The translations under genes and the position numbers were made by a program. Shown here in pieces: positions 41,176 to 51,579 of a stretch of 64,000 nucleotides of DNA; positions within the stretch are counted from its first letter, which is position 1, and the number at the start of each line of letters is the position of its first letter. Under the pieces are notes generated by a model. It was given only the letters and a program-made list of their open reading frames with translations. It was not told the origin of the DNA and did not search any database. The stretch comes from Lepidostoma basale (Eukaryota > Arthropoda > Insecta > Trichoptera > Lepidostomatidae): positions 62,001 through 126,000 of the forward strand of contig JAHDVF020001330.1 of NCBI GenBank assembly GCA_022606425.2. Direction: 5' to 3'.

Positions 41176-41774
41176 TATCTGAACATAACCTTACCTAAAC
41201 ACATCTAATGAAATTAAATCATTTTTGGTTTATGTTATCATAATCACAACTTCAATAAATAAAAATTTGGATGATTAGATATAATGTATAAATTCAATAC
41301 CATGGATTGATGATAAAAAAAATGTATACTATACATAAATGTTTTCCATACAACCAATTTAATTAGAGAAATGTAAATTATATGCAAAATCTTCATTAAC
41401 ATTAAATTCTTTTGTTTTAGAACAATCAATGTGACTCTTTCGACTCATTACGTAAATCTTCTGTGCGTGGAGCGAACGTAATATAAATTAACTTAAATGG
41501 ATCGAAAAAATCAGATATTCCGAAATGGTAGTTTTCCACGTTGCGACAGCCGCCATTTCACACTCGATTGTTTCCGAATGCAACATGTTTTAAGTACGTC
41601 GTCTGAATTCAAATCCAACTGTCGCGTAATGTTACGGGTTGCGTCATATGCAAACATGTTGGGAATCTTGTTAACTTGGAATCACTCGTAAAGTCCCAGG
41701 ACAATTATGCATTAGACAGTTTTATATCAGGGCTGGCAGAAAAATATTTATCAACATATAAATAGTATTTTTAC

Positions 41775-41902
41775 CTCTTCATCGGCTGTTCCTCGTATCC
41801 GAGGAAGACGGTCCTTCGATCTTCGACCCACACATTCATGGCAGTGGAGGCACCATCGTCTCTCGAAGGTTTCTTCTCCTCCTTCTCTCTGCGGCGTCGT
41901 TC
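41775..41902 (-). CDS. Candidate isolated exon, charged protein segment
   Basis: The minus strand reads ERRRREKEEKKPSRDDGAST, then AMNVWVEDRRTVFLGYEEQP and MKR, ending in AG followed by GTAAAAAT as a splice donor (+ strand 41774-41771). Upstream is a moderately pyrimidine-rich TTTGTCTTGAAG acceptor. Codon third positions are rich in G and C against an AT-rich background, which suggests true coding. No family recognised. The acceptor is weak, so the 5' limit is uncertain. Confidence 0.45.
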
Positions 41903-41964
41903 CTTCAAGACAAATATAATAAACGAATGCAATGCGAATGAAAGTTTTATGAACTTGTTTGCTA

Positions 41965-42205
41965 GCAATATGATTTTTGGGATCTTTTTGAGAACTCGTC
42001 TTTCGGAGATCGTTGCAGTCTTCATCTTCAGGGTAATTATATATTGTGTGTATGGTGGCTGTGCTGTGTCGTATCGCCGACAATTTGAGAGCATAGGAGT
42101 TAAACAAACATTACCCACAACACATTTATAAGAACTCTAAAGATTGAGACTAAAACCTCCGAAACGTCAATCGAAAAAGACGAGTTACATGGATTTTCCC
42201 AAGAT
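41965..42205. repeat. Inverted repeat with GAAAC-type motifs
   Basis: TTTTGGGATCTTTTTGAGAA on the left pairs with the complement near CCCAAGATCCCGAAAA on the right, and ACTCGTCTTTCGG with GACGAGTT. The minus strand left arm reads CTGAAGATGAAGACTGCAAC then CTCCGAAAG; the plus strand right arm reads CTAAAGA, CCTCC, GAAAC and GTC. Related to 9715-9760. Confidence 0.6.
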
Positions 42206-42239
42206 CCCGAAAAACATATGTTATTAGGATAGTTTAGGG

Positions 42240-42518
42240 GCATGGAATGATCATTCATGGTTTGAACACATGGAAAACATGGATGGTAAAGAAAGTATAT
42301 GTAAATGACGTAAACGGATTTAGAAAAAGAGGAATACCGAGTAAAACGTGACAAGATCAAATCAATCAAATATTATAAATCGGCCAGGTGAAGAGTCGGA
42401 GAAATCGACGCGCGTGTATGATATGATGTATGAATGTTGAGGAAGCGGGATAAGTATGTCAGAAAATACGATTTTGGCAGTCTATTATTTCGGCCACCCC
42501 ATTGATGAGACGGCATGA
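42240..42518 (+). mobile_element. LINE-A C-terminal fragment
   Basis: GTTTGAACACATGGAAAACA, AAGTATATGTAAATGACGTA, GAAATCGACGCGCGTGTATG and GAGACGGCATGATG. Nonsense and frame changes present; no tail. Confidence 0.75.
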
Positions 42519-42594
42519 TGCTATGTTATAAATTGACTAGTTAAAAAGTGCTGTATTTCGATTAAACATGAGTCAATTCGAAGTTACTTACATC

Positions 42595-42815
42595 TTCTTC
42601 TTATTTTGCTCTGTAGTCATCTTTCCACTGCCAGATGTAGGCCTCTTCAAACAGTCTTCGTTTTCCTCTATCTTGCGATACTCTTATCCATCTTCTTCCC
42701 CCGGCTGGAATTAAGTCGTCAGCCAAATTTTCTTCCCACGATCTTCACGTCAAGTCTGGATGCCCATCTATCCGTTCCCTGCCTGCCGACATATCCTGCC
42801 AATTTCCAATAACAA
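42595..42815 (-). mobile_element. LINE-D-like 3' region
   Basis: TCTTCTTCTTATTTTGCTC, ATCTTTCCACTGCCAGATGT, AGGCCTCTTC and CATATCCTGCCAATTTCCA. On the minus strand the start corresponds to the W-GH-x-AR region and the end to a GAA-type tail, a pattern well known for insect RTE-like LINEs (from memory). Confidence 0.6.
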
Positions 42816-42857
42816 ATTACTTACATGGTGCACTGTCGTCATCGCAAACAAAAGCCT

Positions 42858-43285
42858 ATCCCAAACAGCTAAAATAGCAGTGCTCAATGGTGTTGTTGTA
42901 CCTACCCTTGTGTATGGAAGTACGACCTTCATGGCAGAATGCCGAGAGCGAAGACTGCCACACCAAAAGTTCCGGGTTTGATTTCTGTCTTTAGTCTGAT
43001 GTAGAATTCACAATAAAATAGCGATAGATTAGCTACCTATCTCATGTCATGAGAATCAATATAATAGCTAAAACAAATCATATATACCGTATTTGGGTTC
43101 AAGCGTCCTATTGTATATAAAAAAGGAAACCACGGAACTGGGAAAAAGAAAGATAAAAGTAGAATAAATGCATTTGGAATGAGATCTCTTAGATGAATTT
43201 GTTGTAAATTTACATAAATTTGAATATGAATGAACAAAATATGAAAAGGTTTATTAAAATGGTTTGGACACATGGAAAAATTTCA
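42858..43285 (+). mobile_element. LINE-A copy split by a SINE
   Basis: 42858-42917 codes NGVVVPTLVYGS; 43100-43285 continues with GAACTGGGAAAAAGAAAG, GAGATCTCTTAGATGAA and ATGGTTTGGACACATGG. The S2 SINE sits between, and CCTTGTGTATGGAA before it resembles CCTATTGTATATAA after it, a diverged target duplication. Confidence 0.75.
42918..43080 (+). mobile_element. SINE-S2 inserted in LINE-A
   Basis: ACGACCTTCATGGCAGAATG A-box-like head, TTCCGGGTTTGATTTC B-box-like block, GTCTGATGTAGAATTCACAA, AAATAGCGATAGATTAGCTA and GAATCAATATAATAGCT. Confidence 0.8.
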
Positions 43286-43289
43286 TCAT

Positions 43290-43775
43290 TCGTGAATGTT
43301 TCTCTCATAAAACTTTTCGTACATCGTCTGTTAGAGGCACAAGCTTGATTACTTGTTGGGAAACAGAATCACTTACACAACATAATAAAATTAATGAACA
43401 AGACATAAAACCTATTTTCACCTGAACTAGAGTGGTCCTAACGTAAACTCGTATTATCTCAATGGAAGCATAGCCACATTAATTTACCTTTTTGATGTGA
43501 TGCCGAATGAATCTCGCCAAGTCCCCATTGAAATTGTATCAAATCGGTCGAACCGCGCTCCATGTGAACGAATTGTCAGTAACAATTCGGTCGCACGCTC
43601 CCTTTTTGCTTCGATTGTTTGAATTTTGTAGGAATTCAAATAAAGAATGTTTTGACGCGTGGGAGAACAAAACCAACGAATTAACTCCAATTGAAATTCG
43701 TTAACTTTGTATAATTCAGCGTAAAATATTTGGTTTTGATAACGAGTCAAAAATGTTCTTTACTTATTATTTATG
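43290..43775. other. No gene recognised
   Basis: 43490-43720 is GC-richer unique DNA with overlapping frames on both strands (65 and 88 codons); no motif or splice structure makes either convincing. Confidence 0.4.
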
Positions 43776-43779
43776 ATTG

Positions 43780-44260
43780 AGCAACAAGATGGCGTCCGTA
43801 GGCGGCTGTCAAATTAAATTTCTCACAAAAAATAGTTTTCTGCACTTGGCCAGTGTTTATATGTAAGCGATAGCAACTTGTATTAACACATGAAGGTGCA
43901 ACAAGATGGCGCCCGTCGCGCTGTCATTTTTAATTTATCGTTACAACTGTATTTTTTATGCATCTTGACCAATGTTGTATTACTTTTCAAAATGTGAGAT
44001 GATTTAAAATAGTTTCATACACATGTTTGTGCATCACAGTGATTGGTTTATTGTATTTATGGTGCTTCAAAATCTAAGAAATATCACACGCTCTCACGAT
44101 CTGTTTTCAGTCGGGCAGCTAAAATTCCAAGCTCTGCCTGAATACGCTTCTGCCTCCCGTACTGCCGCCACAGTTCCTGACCATCGTACTTACTAAAGGC
44201 CACATTTTGCCATTGCTATCGTCTTCCCATTACGCCGATATCTTCACGCTTTCGTCCATC
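43780..44260 (-). repeat. Dispersed repeat F, copy 2 (inverted)
   Basis: AGCAACTTGTATTAACACAT, GAAGGTGCAACAAGATGGCG, CAAAATGTGAGATG and ATGGTGCTTCA are the reverse of 25950-26160. AACAAGATGGCGTCCGTAGG at 43790 is a partial third occurrence. Confidence 0.6.
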
Positions 44261-44600
44261 AATGGTGCCTACACCTGCCCACCGCCGCCATCGCTGACGA
44301 CCCGCTGAATTACTCCAGTGCCACATAGTTCGCTTCTTCCTTTTCCATCTTCCTTATCCCATTCTGTATGTTAACCTCATTGCCACATAGGTCCACACCC
44401 AAGACAACCTCCCCACATCCAAAGTCACTCTTGGCTCACTGAGCTGGACTATTTCTCACCCAAGACCACACCCTGTCACCCACCTTCGGTCCCTCACATC
44501 CCTCCCTACCCGGAAAGTCAGGTTCACATTTGGAATCCAACCCATCACATTCTCCAAGAAACCCTCTTCACACTATCCAAAAATCTCCAATTTCAACACC
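44261..44600. other. Strand-asymmetric C-rich stretch, nature unknown
   Basis: The plus strand is rich in C, A and T and markedly poor in G (ACCTCCCCACATCCAAAG, CACACCCTGTCACCCACC). No open frame on either strand spans it, and no repeat partner is visible here. Could be the interior of an unrecognised retroelement. Confidence 0.4.
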
Positions 44601-44604
44601 CAAA

Positions 44605-44806
44605 AAATATGTATGTACATTTTTTTAAAGACTAACATCAAGGATTTATATCAATGATATTAGAATTTATTTTACAATCTTCAATATGAGCAGAAAATAG
44701 CTCATTATTATAAAGAAGGAATCTGGTCGTGTCCAGACTTGAACCCATGTCCCCTGAATCGGGAGCTAAGCGTTCTATCCCCTAGACCACCACTCAGTTT
44801 TTTAGA
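44605..44806 (-). mobile_element. SINE-S1, second copy
   Basis: Reverse complement of 20818-21000 over its full length, including the B-box-like CCATGTCCCCTGAATC side and TTCTATCCCCTAGACCACC head. Slightly diverged from the first copy. 44810-45030 after it holds nothing recognised. Confidence 0.8.
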
Positions 44807-45029
44807 ATGTGGAGGAGCAATGGAGCATTGAGCCAGACTGATACTCCTGAGAAGACAAAATCCAATTAGACTTATTGTTTGAAAAACGAACACGTAAAAA
44901 AATACATTTTTTTTAAACAATTTTTCCCATCTAGGCATGACGTCGATATAGAATTGTTTTCAGTATATTTTGCATGATAATTAATGTTATTAAAATTGTT
45001 TTTTTAAAAACTTAATATTTTACATACGA

Positions 45030-45115
45030 TGTTGAAGAGTCTTCATAAGTTTGTCAGAATATAAGAGTGTGGTAGTCCATCCTTTATGACTACCCCATTG
45101 GAGAAAAAGCATAAT
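45030..45115 (+). mobile_element. LINE-A 3' scrap
   Basis: TTGTCAGAATATAAGAGTGT, GGTAGTCCATCCTTTATGAC and CCCCATTGGAGAAAAAGC track the CQDR-W-SILSAYP end. Confidence 0.6.
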
Positions 45116-45432
45116 ATTAAATTAATTACGTACTTTAAGTTCTAGAAATTTCCGTTTGAATTTTTTTGTATTCATACATTATTCTTGTAGTTATTACGGT
45201 CCCCTTCTGTTACCCTAATAAGCATGTATTTGCAGTGCATAGTAATTATTGTGCTTCATGTATTATGTTCGGTATAGCTGATTGTTCCTTTTTTCTCCAT
45301 ATAAGTTACATCACTCAATTTTGTAACGCGTCGCCTTACAAACACAAGTTTATCGTTAAAAAATATATCAATGATATTTGTATGATATCATTTTATGTAA
45401 TTTTATTAATAATATTTTTGTTTCTATTACAG

Positions 45433-45487
45433 AATTTGGATTAGCAGAAGTCATAGATGGGTTGCTGAGATTTCAAAAGAGAAGAAG
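45433..45487 (+). CDS. Candidate isolated exon, 55 bp
   Basis: Preceded by TTTTTGTTTCTATTACAG and followed by GTAAGGGC, strong splice sites. Two frames are open: FGLAEVIDGLLRFQKRRR and IWISRSHRWVAEISKEKK. In the first, the exon ends with two bases of a codon (AG), which fits the phase of the candidate exon at 55240. No family recognised. The size is small but normal for an internal exon. Confidence 0.35.
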
Positions 45488-45539
45488 GTAAGGGCTTTCA
45501 TTTCTGAATTTTATATTAATAAGTATACATATTTGATCT

Positions 45540-45960
45540 AGTGACCGGTGTGACTAAATCTGGGCCCTGGTTCAGCGTTTCGATAAGTAGGTCCTAAGTC
45601 AGGCGTTTTCGGTTATTCGTGTAATATATTTCAATATGAAATATGCTGGTTCAGCCGTCGACGTCCACTTATGTGGGTCACCTACATGTATACCAATGCA
45701 TACTAGTGATAAGTATATTTTAAAATTGTAATATTATTTAGCATTTTTAACTACGTAAACATTGCATCTAAATGAAATCGCATTATATTTTTCCAGAACT
45801 ACCTACTTTCATATGTTTGGAATTTCATCTTGTTCCTATGTTATTGTTAATAATGCATATATCCATTTCAATTACTATAAATTACATTATTCGGCTTCAT
45901 GAGCTCGGGTATACACAAAAATTGCTACACATTTGATAAACGCCATATTAGATCCTAAGC
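45540..45960. other. No gene recognised
   Basis: 45555-45700 contains GGGCCCTGGTTCAGCG and ATGCTGGTTCAGCCGTCGAC, a loose direct similarity, but no element boundaries can be set. Confidence 0.35.
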
Positions 45961-45964
45961 ATGG

Positions 45965-46255
45965 CGGATCATGTTCTTCTTCTCCTTCTTATTCTTAGTG
46001 TAGGCCTAGTGGCCTGTTCCTTAAGAGGAATTGGTCTCCTGCGAAGTCGACTCCCAGCTGTCGATCCATCTCTTTGGTGGTCTGCCCGGGGGTCGTCTAC
46101 CATGGGTCTGACCGTGCAACACAATGAAGGGGAGTCTGGATGAATCCATTCTCCTCATCTGTGCATATAAGTAACTTCTCCATTGCCTTCCCCACCTAAC
46201 GACATTCTCAACCTCGCATATCTCCCTTATGTGTTCCTTATCCTTTTAATTCATA
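45965..46255 (-). mobile_element. LINE-B-like C-terminal copy
   Basis: The minus strand reads HIREICEVENVVRWGRQWRS, then MRRMDSS, a GRP-rich stretch, RWIDSWEST and, past the stop, GGCCTACACTAAGAATAAG and GAAGGAGAAGAAGAAC (plus-strand 45972). Any plus-strand ORF here is its antisense. Confidence 0.8.
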
Positions 46256-46417
46256 AAAATTCGTCATTATGGAATTCCACAGTGTTAATGCCTTAAGTTT
46301 ACCTTTATTTTATTGCTCAGTCTTTTTAAGTATTTATTTATAAATTTTACGTCCAGTAACTTGCTTAAACCCCAGGTGTTAATAAATAGGTGTTTTCGCT
46401 CAATATTCAAGATCTAT

Positions 46418-46735
46418 CGGCCCCAAACAGTGTAAAATGCCGTTCTCTGGACCATGGCAGGCGATAAGCCAATTAGAGAACAGTGGATCGGTCACACTTT
46501 GAGACGGAACCCAGCCTGCATCGCTCAGGGTACACTAGACTGGTCCCATATGGGGGGAAAGAGGAAGCGAAGCAGACCTAGAGCCACCTGGAGAAGAGCC
46601 CTGCAGGACGAGGTTAAGGCAGCAGGCCTCACTTGGGATGATGTTAGGCATCAGGCATGCGATAAAGTCGGGTGAAGAAGGTTCCTTGAGGCCCTATGCA
46701 CCACGGAGGTGTGACAGGACAAAAGGAAGTAAAGA
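46418..46735 (+). mobile_element. LINE-C C-terminal tail, second copy
   Basis: Nearly the same as 17690-18032: AGDKPIREQWIGHTLRRNPA, RSRPRATWRRALQDEVKAAG, then TGA at 46674 and GGAGGTGTGACAGGAC with AAAGGAAGTAAAGAAG. It lacks about 12 bases (ASKWQ) present in the other copy. Confidence 0.85.
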
Positions 46736-46739
46736 AGAA

Positions 46740-47835
46740 CTTGCTTTTACGCGGTTATTATATAATACAAATAAGATTGACGTCACTTGAAGAATTTTTT
46801 CATTAAATGCGGTTAAAAATAGAACTTCAAGTATAAATAAAACCAAACGAATTCATCTCACAGGTCTCTGTTTATTTAGACAAATGGAAGCGATGGCAAC
46901 ATATTACCATTGTTGACCGTAACACTTGAACTATGCAATGAGATTGTGTTGGATTCTGTAACACAGCATCCGAATAGAGACAGAAAGGTGAATGACATGG
47001 ACTGGATTCACTCATTTTTTTACAGATGTAAATCAAACTAGTAATATGTTTGTATTTTAAAGAGTTTTTTGTTACTTTGAACGTGATGCTTACAAACTAA
47101 TGCTTATAATATTGATTGCTGTTATTTTTTATACGAATGAACGCTTAATTTTTATTAGGAATAATCGTCTACCTAGTAAGTGCAAAGCAGTGGCGGGCGC
47201 TGATTTTTATATATTAGAACACGAATTGTTCACAATAATATCGCACGAGATTTTTTATTACGTAATATTATATTTTAAACATCGATATATCGTTCGGAAA
47301 ATCACCAAGAAATGTCAACAACGGTCGTCGTTAAAAATAATATTGCACGAGATTTTCTTATTACGTACCACATTTTAAATATAAGATAACATATTAGATG
47401 TTTAACTTTTAGATTGCTATATCGTTTATCGCAAAACCATATAGAAACCATAACAATCGTCAATTGAACAATTGTGTGTTTCTTTCTATCAATCAAATAA
47501 TAATAATAATAATATGCTAACTTTTAAAGCGCCGTTTTTGAGATGTAATCATCCCAAGGGCGCATTAAGACGTGTTATAAATCTAAAAATCTAAATGTGA
47601 ACGTTGCATCTGATTTTCCCGATATTTTACGTCCAGTAATAGAGATAAAGTCCAATTTTTCTTTTACAAGTGAATAATGAAGAGTATATATAGTTATTAT
47701 AGTTATTTTTAATTAATTACGAATTGTAGCATTTCTAGCTAGAATTTTGAAAATTATGATAGCAGCGGTTAAAATTTCCGAATTTTTTTTTTTAACAAAA
47801 AATATAATAATATATGTAGCCTTTCAGCCTTGTAG
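46740..47835. other. No gene recognised
   Basis: AT-rich unique DNA with one 92-codon frame (47100-47378) that overlaps a direct repeat and shows no motif. (AAT)n at 47498-47512. Confidence 0.45.
47236..47382. repeat. Direct repeat, about 46 bp, spaced 98 bp
   Basis: AATAATATCGCACGAGATTT then TTATTACGTA and ATTTTAAA at 47235-47282 is repeated as AATAATATTGCACGAGATTT and so on at 47337-47382. Confidence 0.75.
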
Positions 47836-47839
47836 CCTT

Positions 47840-48155
47840 TCACATTGTGTTAAAAAGATGTTCTGCTTAATGCTTAGTAAACATAAATCTCCATAGATGG
47901 CGTTAGTATGTAGATTATATATAGAGTAATCTTAGAGATTAACATATGTAATCAAAATTTTCATAGATGGCGCATTGAAACTGACATGTGAAATCTGGTG
48001 TAGGACTTTAACATATATACAACTTCCAAAAATTTGTCAGACATGGTCATAACAAATGTGGAATGGGGAATGTTGTAATTACATAAAGCGTGCGCTTAAC
48101 CCAACCAATGACAGGTCATAAGTCCTGTAACACCTTGATCAACTAAATTAACCTT
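47840..48155 (+). repeat. Dispersed repeat G, copy 1
   Basis: AAAAGATGTTCTGCTTAATG, CATAGATGGCGTTAGTATGT, ATATATACAACTTCCAAAA, GCGTGCGCTTAACCCAACCA and GGTCATAAGTCCTGTAA appear inverted at 56900-57115. No ORF. Two boundary-sharing copies suggest a short nonautonomous element. Confidence 0.65.
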
Positions 48156-48345
48156 TTAATTTGTACAGTAATTACAAAAAAAATGCGTGGAATATTTTTT
48201 TCCCTTTTGATCTGCCTGCATTCTTAGTTTCTAAAGCGCTATCAAATATAATAAATCATACGTTTAAACTATTAGGTGTATAACTTTGCTTCCGCCGTTT
48301 TTTCCCCGAAATTCGAGGCTTTATCGTAAAAAACTGGTTATACAT

Positions 48346-50429
48346 TTATGATTTAAAGTATTGTCCATCACTGGCCACTACTTTCTCCCATCTTTCGGGC
48401 AGCATACGAATCCCGCGTTGGAAAAACTGGTCATCTTTTGAAGCGATCCACGAATCGATCCAATTTTTTACTTCTTCATAAGACCGGAAGTGCTGGTCAG
48501 CTAGGCCGTGTGCCATTGATCGAAACAAGTGATAGTCCGAGGGAGCAACGTTTGGAGAATACGGCGGGTGGGGTAGGACTTCCCATTTCAAAGTTTCCAA
48601 GTATGTCTTGACCACTTTCGCAACATGGGGTCGAGCATTGTCATGCTGTAAAATCACTTTATCATGTCTCTCGTTGTATTGCGGCCGTTTGTCTTTCAAT
48701 GCTCGGCTCAAACGCATTAATTGCGTTCGATAACGATCGCCTGTGATTGTTTCAGTCGGTTTTAACAACTCATAATACACTACGCCGAGCTGGTCCCACC
48801 AAATACTGAGCATAACCTTGGAACCGTGAATATTCGGTTTGGCCGTCGACGTGGAAGCATGGCCGGGATATCCCCATGATTTTCTGCGCTTGGGATTATC
48901 GTAATGAACCCATTTCTCGTCCCCAGTCACAATGCAATGCAGAAATCCCTTCCGTCTTTGCCTTGCAAGCAGCTGTTCACAAACACACAAACGCCGTTCA
49001 ACATCTCTCGGCTTCAACTCGTACGGCACCCAATTTCCTTGTTTCTGAATCATTCCCATGACTTTCAGGCGTTTTGAAATGGCTGGTTGCGTCACTCCCA
49101 ATGATCCTGCCAATTCTTTTTCATTTTCATTTATTTTTTTTCATTTTCATTTATTTTGCTAATAATCACAAACATTACAGACATACAATTCCAAATCGTT
49201 TGCAATTACATTATAAACAGAGAAGCATTAAAAAAAAAAATTAAGCTTAAGAGTAAGAAAAAATCATAACATTGATATTGCATCCCTGAGGCAACTCACA
49301 CTATCACGAAATATGTCGACCTCCGAGGCGATCCGATTAAGCAATAAGATTGCCCTACCCACAGGCATTACCATTGGCAGGTTGGTTCTGCAGCGTGGCA
49401 AATAAAACAATCTGTGCTGTCTTTGACGAAGGTAATTATCAGGGACAAATAGACCTACATCACTCAGGACATCCGAGTTCTGTATACGGCCGCCAATCAG
49501 TTGAATGAAGTGAACTCCCAAGTGAATGTTCCTCCTTCTCTCCAATGATTGGTAGCTTAGCATACCTAGCAAGAATTCAGTCGGAAAGAGCCACGGGTAA
49601 TAACCGCGCTCCCTGAGGTAAAGAAAGCGCAGAAACTTTTTCTGCACTCGCTCCACCATCAGAGAATATCGGATCCCAGGCGGTGACCAAATAACGGAAC
49701 TATATTCCAGCCGACTTCTTACCAGGGAATTATACAACACCCGAAGTACCTGTGTGTTCGAAAATATCTTGGCATTTCTGAAAACAAATCCAAGCATTTT
49801 AATGGAACTATTACATAGAGCAACTATGTGAAGATTGAACGATAATTGAGCATCGAACAGAAAACCGAGATCTCTGGATGTAGAAGCTCTTTCAAGCTGT
49901 ACCCCATCCATAAGATAGCGAAAGTATAATGTTTTCGATGCCCGTGTGTATGACATAACAAAGCACTTGGAGACGTTGAAGAATAATTTATTACGTTTAC
50001 TCCATTGGGTTATGCTCTGAATGTCACACTGAAGCTTCAAGCAATCTGAGGGATTCTCTATTTCAGAGAAAACTTTTATGTCATCAGCAAATAATAAAAA
50101 ATTTGAAAACTTTATTTCGTTAGAAATATCATTTATGAATATCGTGAAAAGCAAAGCAATTGTTGCGTTTGACACGAGTCTTGATCAAGTAATGCCTCCA
50201 ATTCTGCATCTTCGAAAACCTTCTCTCTTCCACCGCCATGCTGGTCTTCGACGTTAAAATCACCGTTCTTGAAGCGTTGAAACCACTCTCGGCACGTTCT
50301 TTCACTAATAGCGGCCTCACCATAGGTATTTGAGAGCATTCGATGAGCCTCAGCCGCAGATTTCTTCATATTAAAGCATAAAATTAAAACCTCCCGCAAA
50401 TGACGAGAATTTGGCTCGTAAGCTGACAT
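48346..50429 (-). pseudogene. Mariner transposase ORF split by a LINE
   Basis: The N-terminal part (50429 down to about 50166) reads MSAYEPNSRHLREVLILCFN, SERTCREWFQRFKNGDFNVE and LEALLDQDSCQTQ. The C-terminal part (about 49119 to 48346) resumes with ELAGSLGVTQPAISKRLKV, GNWVPYEL, the first catalytic D in VTGDEKWVHYD, the second in QHDNARPH and the third 34 residues on in APSDYHLF. The two pieces total about 345 residues with no other lesion, so the LINE insertion alone broke it. It resembles the mauritiana-type mariners (from memory), unlike the 11-kb copy, which is a different lineage. Confidence 0.9.
49117..50165 (-). mobile_element. Jockey-like LINE, 5'-truncated, nested in mariner
   Basis: The minus-strand frame to 49264 begins within ALLFTIFINDISNEI, then NFLLFADDIKVF with the RT catalytic FADD box, SRDLGFLFDAQLSF, LEYSSVIWSPPGIRYSLMVE, VQKKFLRFLYLRERGY and ends in the VMPVGRAILLLNRIASEVDI region. 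These are motifs of the Jockey clade RT and its C-terminal extension. The 3' UTR is about 110 bases, and the tail is a duplicated 20-bp AAAATAAATGAAAATGAAAA unit. The start of the RT domain and everything upstream is missing. No target duplication longer than 2-3 bases is evident. Confidence 0.88.
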
Positions 50430-50884
50430 GTTTAATCGGGAATAACTTTATGATGCAGACACAAATCGACTAATATTTCGATGGCGTTATGTTTACAAAT
50501 ACTTAAGCTTATTGTATGACATCTATGATCTATTTATTCCAACTACCACTTACCGCTACTGCCATCTATTGCAAAACGGCGGAAGCAAAGTTATACACCT
50601 AATAGTTGAAAGTATTTATTTTTCATCCAAATATTTTTTGTGTTGTAACTTTTCTACAATCATTGTTTTGATATTTTAGATGAAAATACGAGAAAGTAAC
50701 GCCACTGGATCTACCGATGAATATGCTATGATATTTGCATAACCTGGGTACACCACTGGTCAATAGAGTAAGTGTTACGAATGTGTAATTTAAAAAATCG
50801 CGTTTAACGGTAATCTGCAAGAGCTACATGTTTTTTTTATATATATAGTATATGTGACATGTTCGTATTGTAAAATATTCCCCT

Positions 50885-51185
50885 AAGCATCAAATTAAAT
50901 CAAATCAGTTAATTTTCTCAAAAGATATTACAAACAACAATTATAGTTTAAGACTTCTATTTAGAACAGGTAAAATATAATAAATATATAATACCAGGAA
51001 CGCATGAGAGATGCTTCGACATTAGGAATACAAGATACTCTCCAGAGTCTCGAGTATTTGCTTCTGAACGTACTTTCACGAATACGAAAGACGTCGATCT
51101 CCGAAGCGATCGTGTTCAGCAGTTTGATTGCTCGCCCCACCGGCATCACCAGAGGCAGGTTGGTTCTGCATGCTTGGAGATAAAA
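50885..51185 (-). mobile_element. Jockey-like LINE 3' end
   Basis: From AATCAAATCAGTTAATTTTC (reverse tail) to GGCAGGTTGGTTCTGCATGC. The minus strand codes CRTNLPLVMPVGRAIKLLN and ASEIDVFRIRESTFRSKYS. Faces a plus-strand copy starting at 51190. The 50600-50885 gap before it is unique with no gene recognised. Confidence 0.82.
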
Positions 51186-51189
51186 CTGG

Positions 51190-51578
51190 GGAAAAAAGCT
51201 GGGAGAACTCGGCCGTGCTGGAGGGTGTTCGACTTTTTGTCCCTGATAGATGTCTCCGACGGCGACGGCATAGATTATTTTACCTAGCGGCCGCCAGAAC
51301 CGGCCTGCCTCTGGTGACACCGGTGGGAAGAGCAATTAATCTGCTGAACGCGGTCTCCTCGGAGATCGACGTCTTTCATATTAGTGAGAGTACGTTCAGA
51401 GGGCAAATAATCTTGGTTCTGGAGAGTGTCCTGTCTTCCTAATGTTGACCCATCTCTCATGCGTTTCTGGTAGTATACTATACACAATATATTATTTTAC
51501 CTGTTCTCATTAGATGCATTAATAATTAATTTTGTAATATCTGTTGATGAAATAAACTGATTTGATTTGATTTGAAAA
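51190..51578 (+). mobile_element. Jockey-like LINE 3' end, head-to-head partner
   Basis: Codes LEGVRLFVPDRCLRRRRHRL, FYLAAARTGLPLVTPVGRAI, NLLNAVSSEIDVFHISESTF and a stop near 51440; the 3' UTR ends AATAAACTGATTTGATTTG. Extends about 100 bases further 5' than its mirror partner. It is GC-richer, so it may be younger or a distinct subfamily. Confidence 0.85.
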
Positions 51579-51579
51579 C

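Larger units (their letters stand above)
48275..50599 (-). mobile_element. Mariner transposon interrupted by a LINE
   Basis: Perfect 27-bp terminal inverted repeats beginning GGTGTATAACTTTGCTTCCG at 48275 and mirrored to 50599; TA at 48273-48274 and 50600-50601. Subtracting the LINE insertion of about 1.05 kb leaves about 1.27 kb, the normal mariner size. Confidence 0.93.

Noticed and set aside
45961..46143. Plus-strand ORF MADHVLLLLLILSVGLVACS resembling a signal peptide
   Set aside because: It is the complement of the LINE-B GAA tail and C-terminal coding; CTT repeats give the false leucine run.
48876..49061. Plus-strand ORF in the second mariner
   Set aside because: Antisense of the D,D34D transposase.
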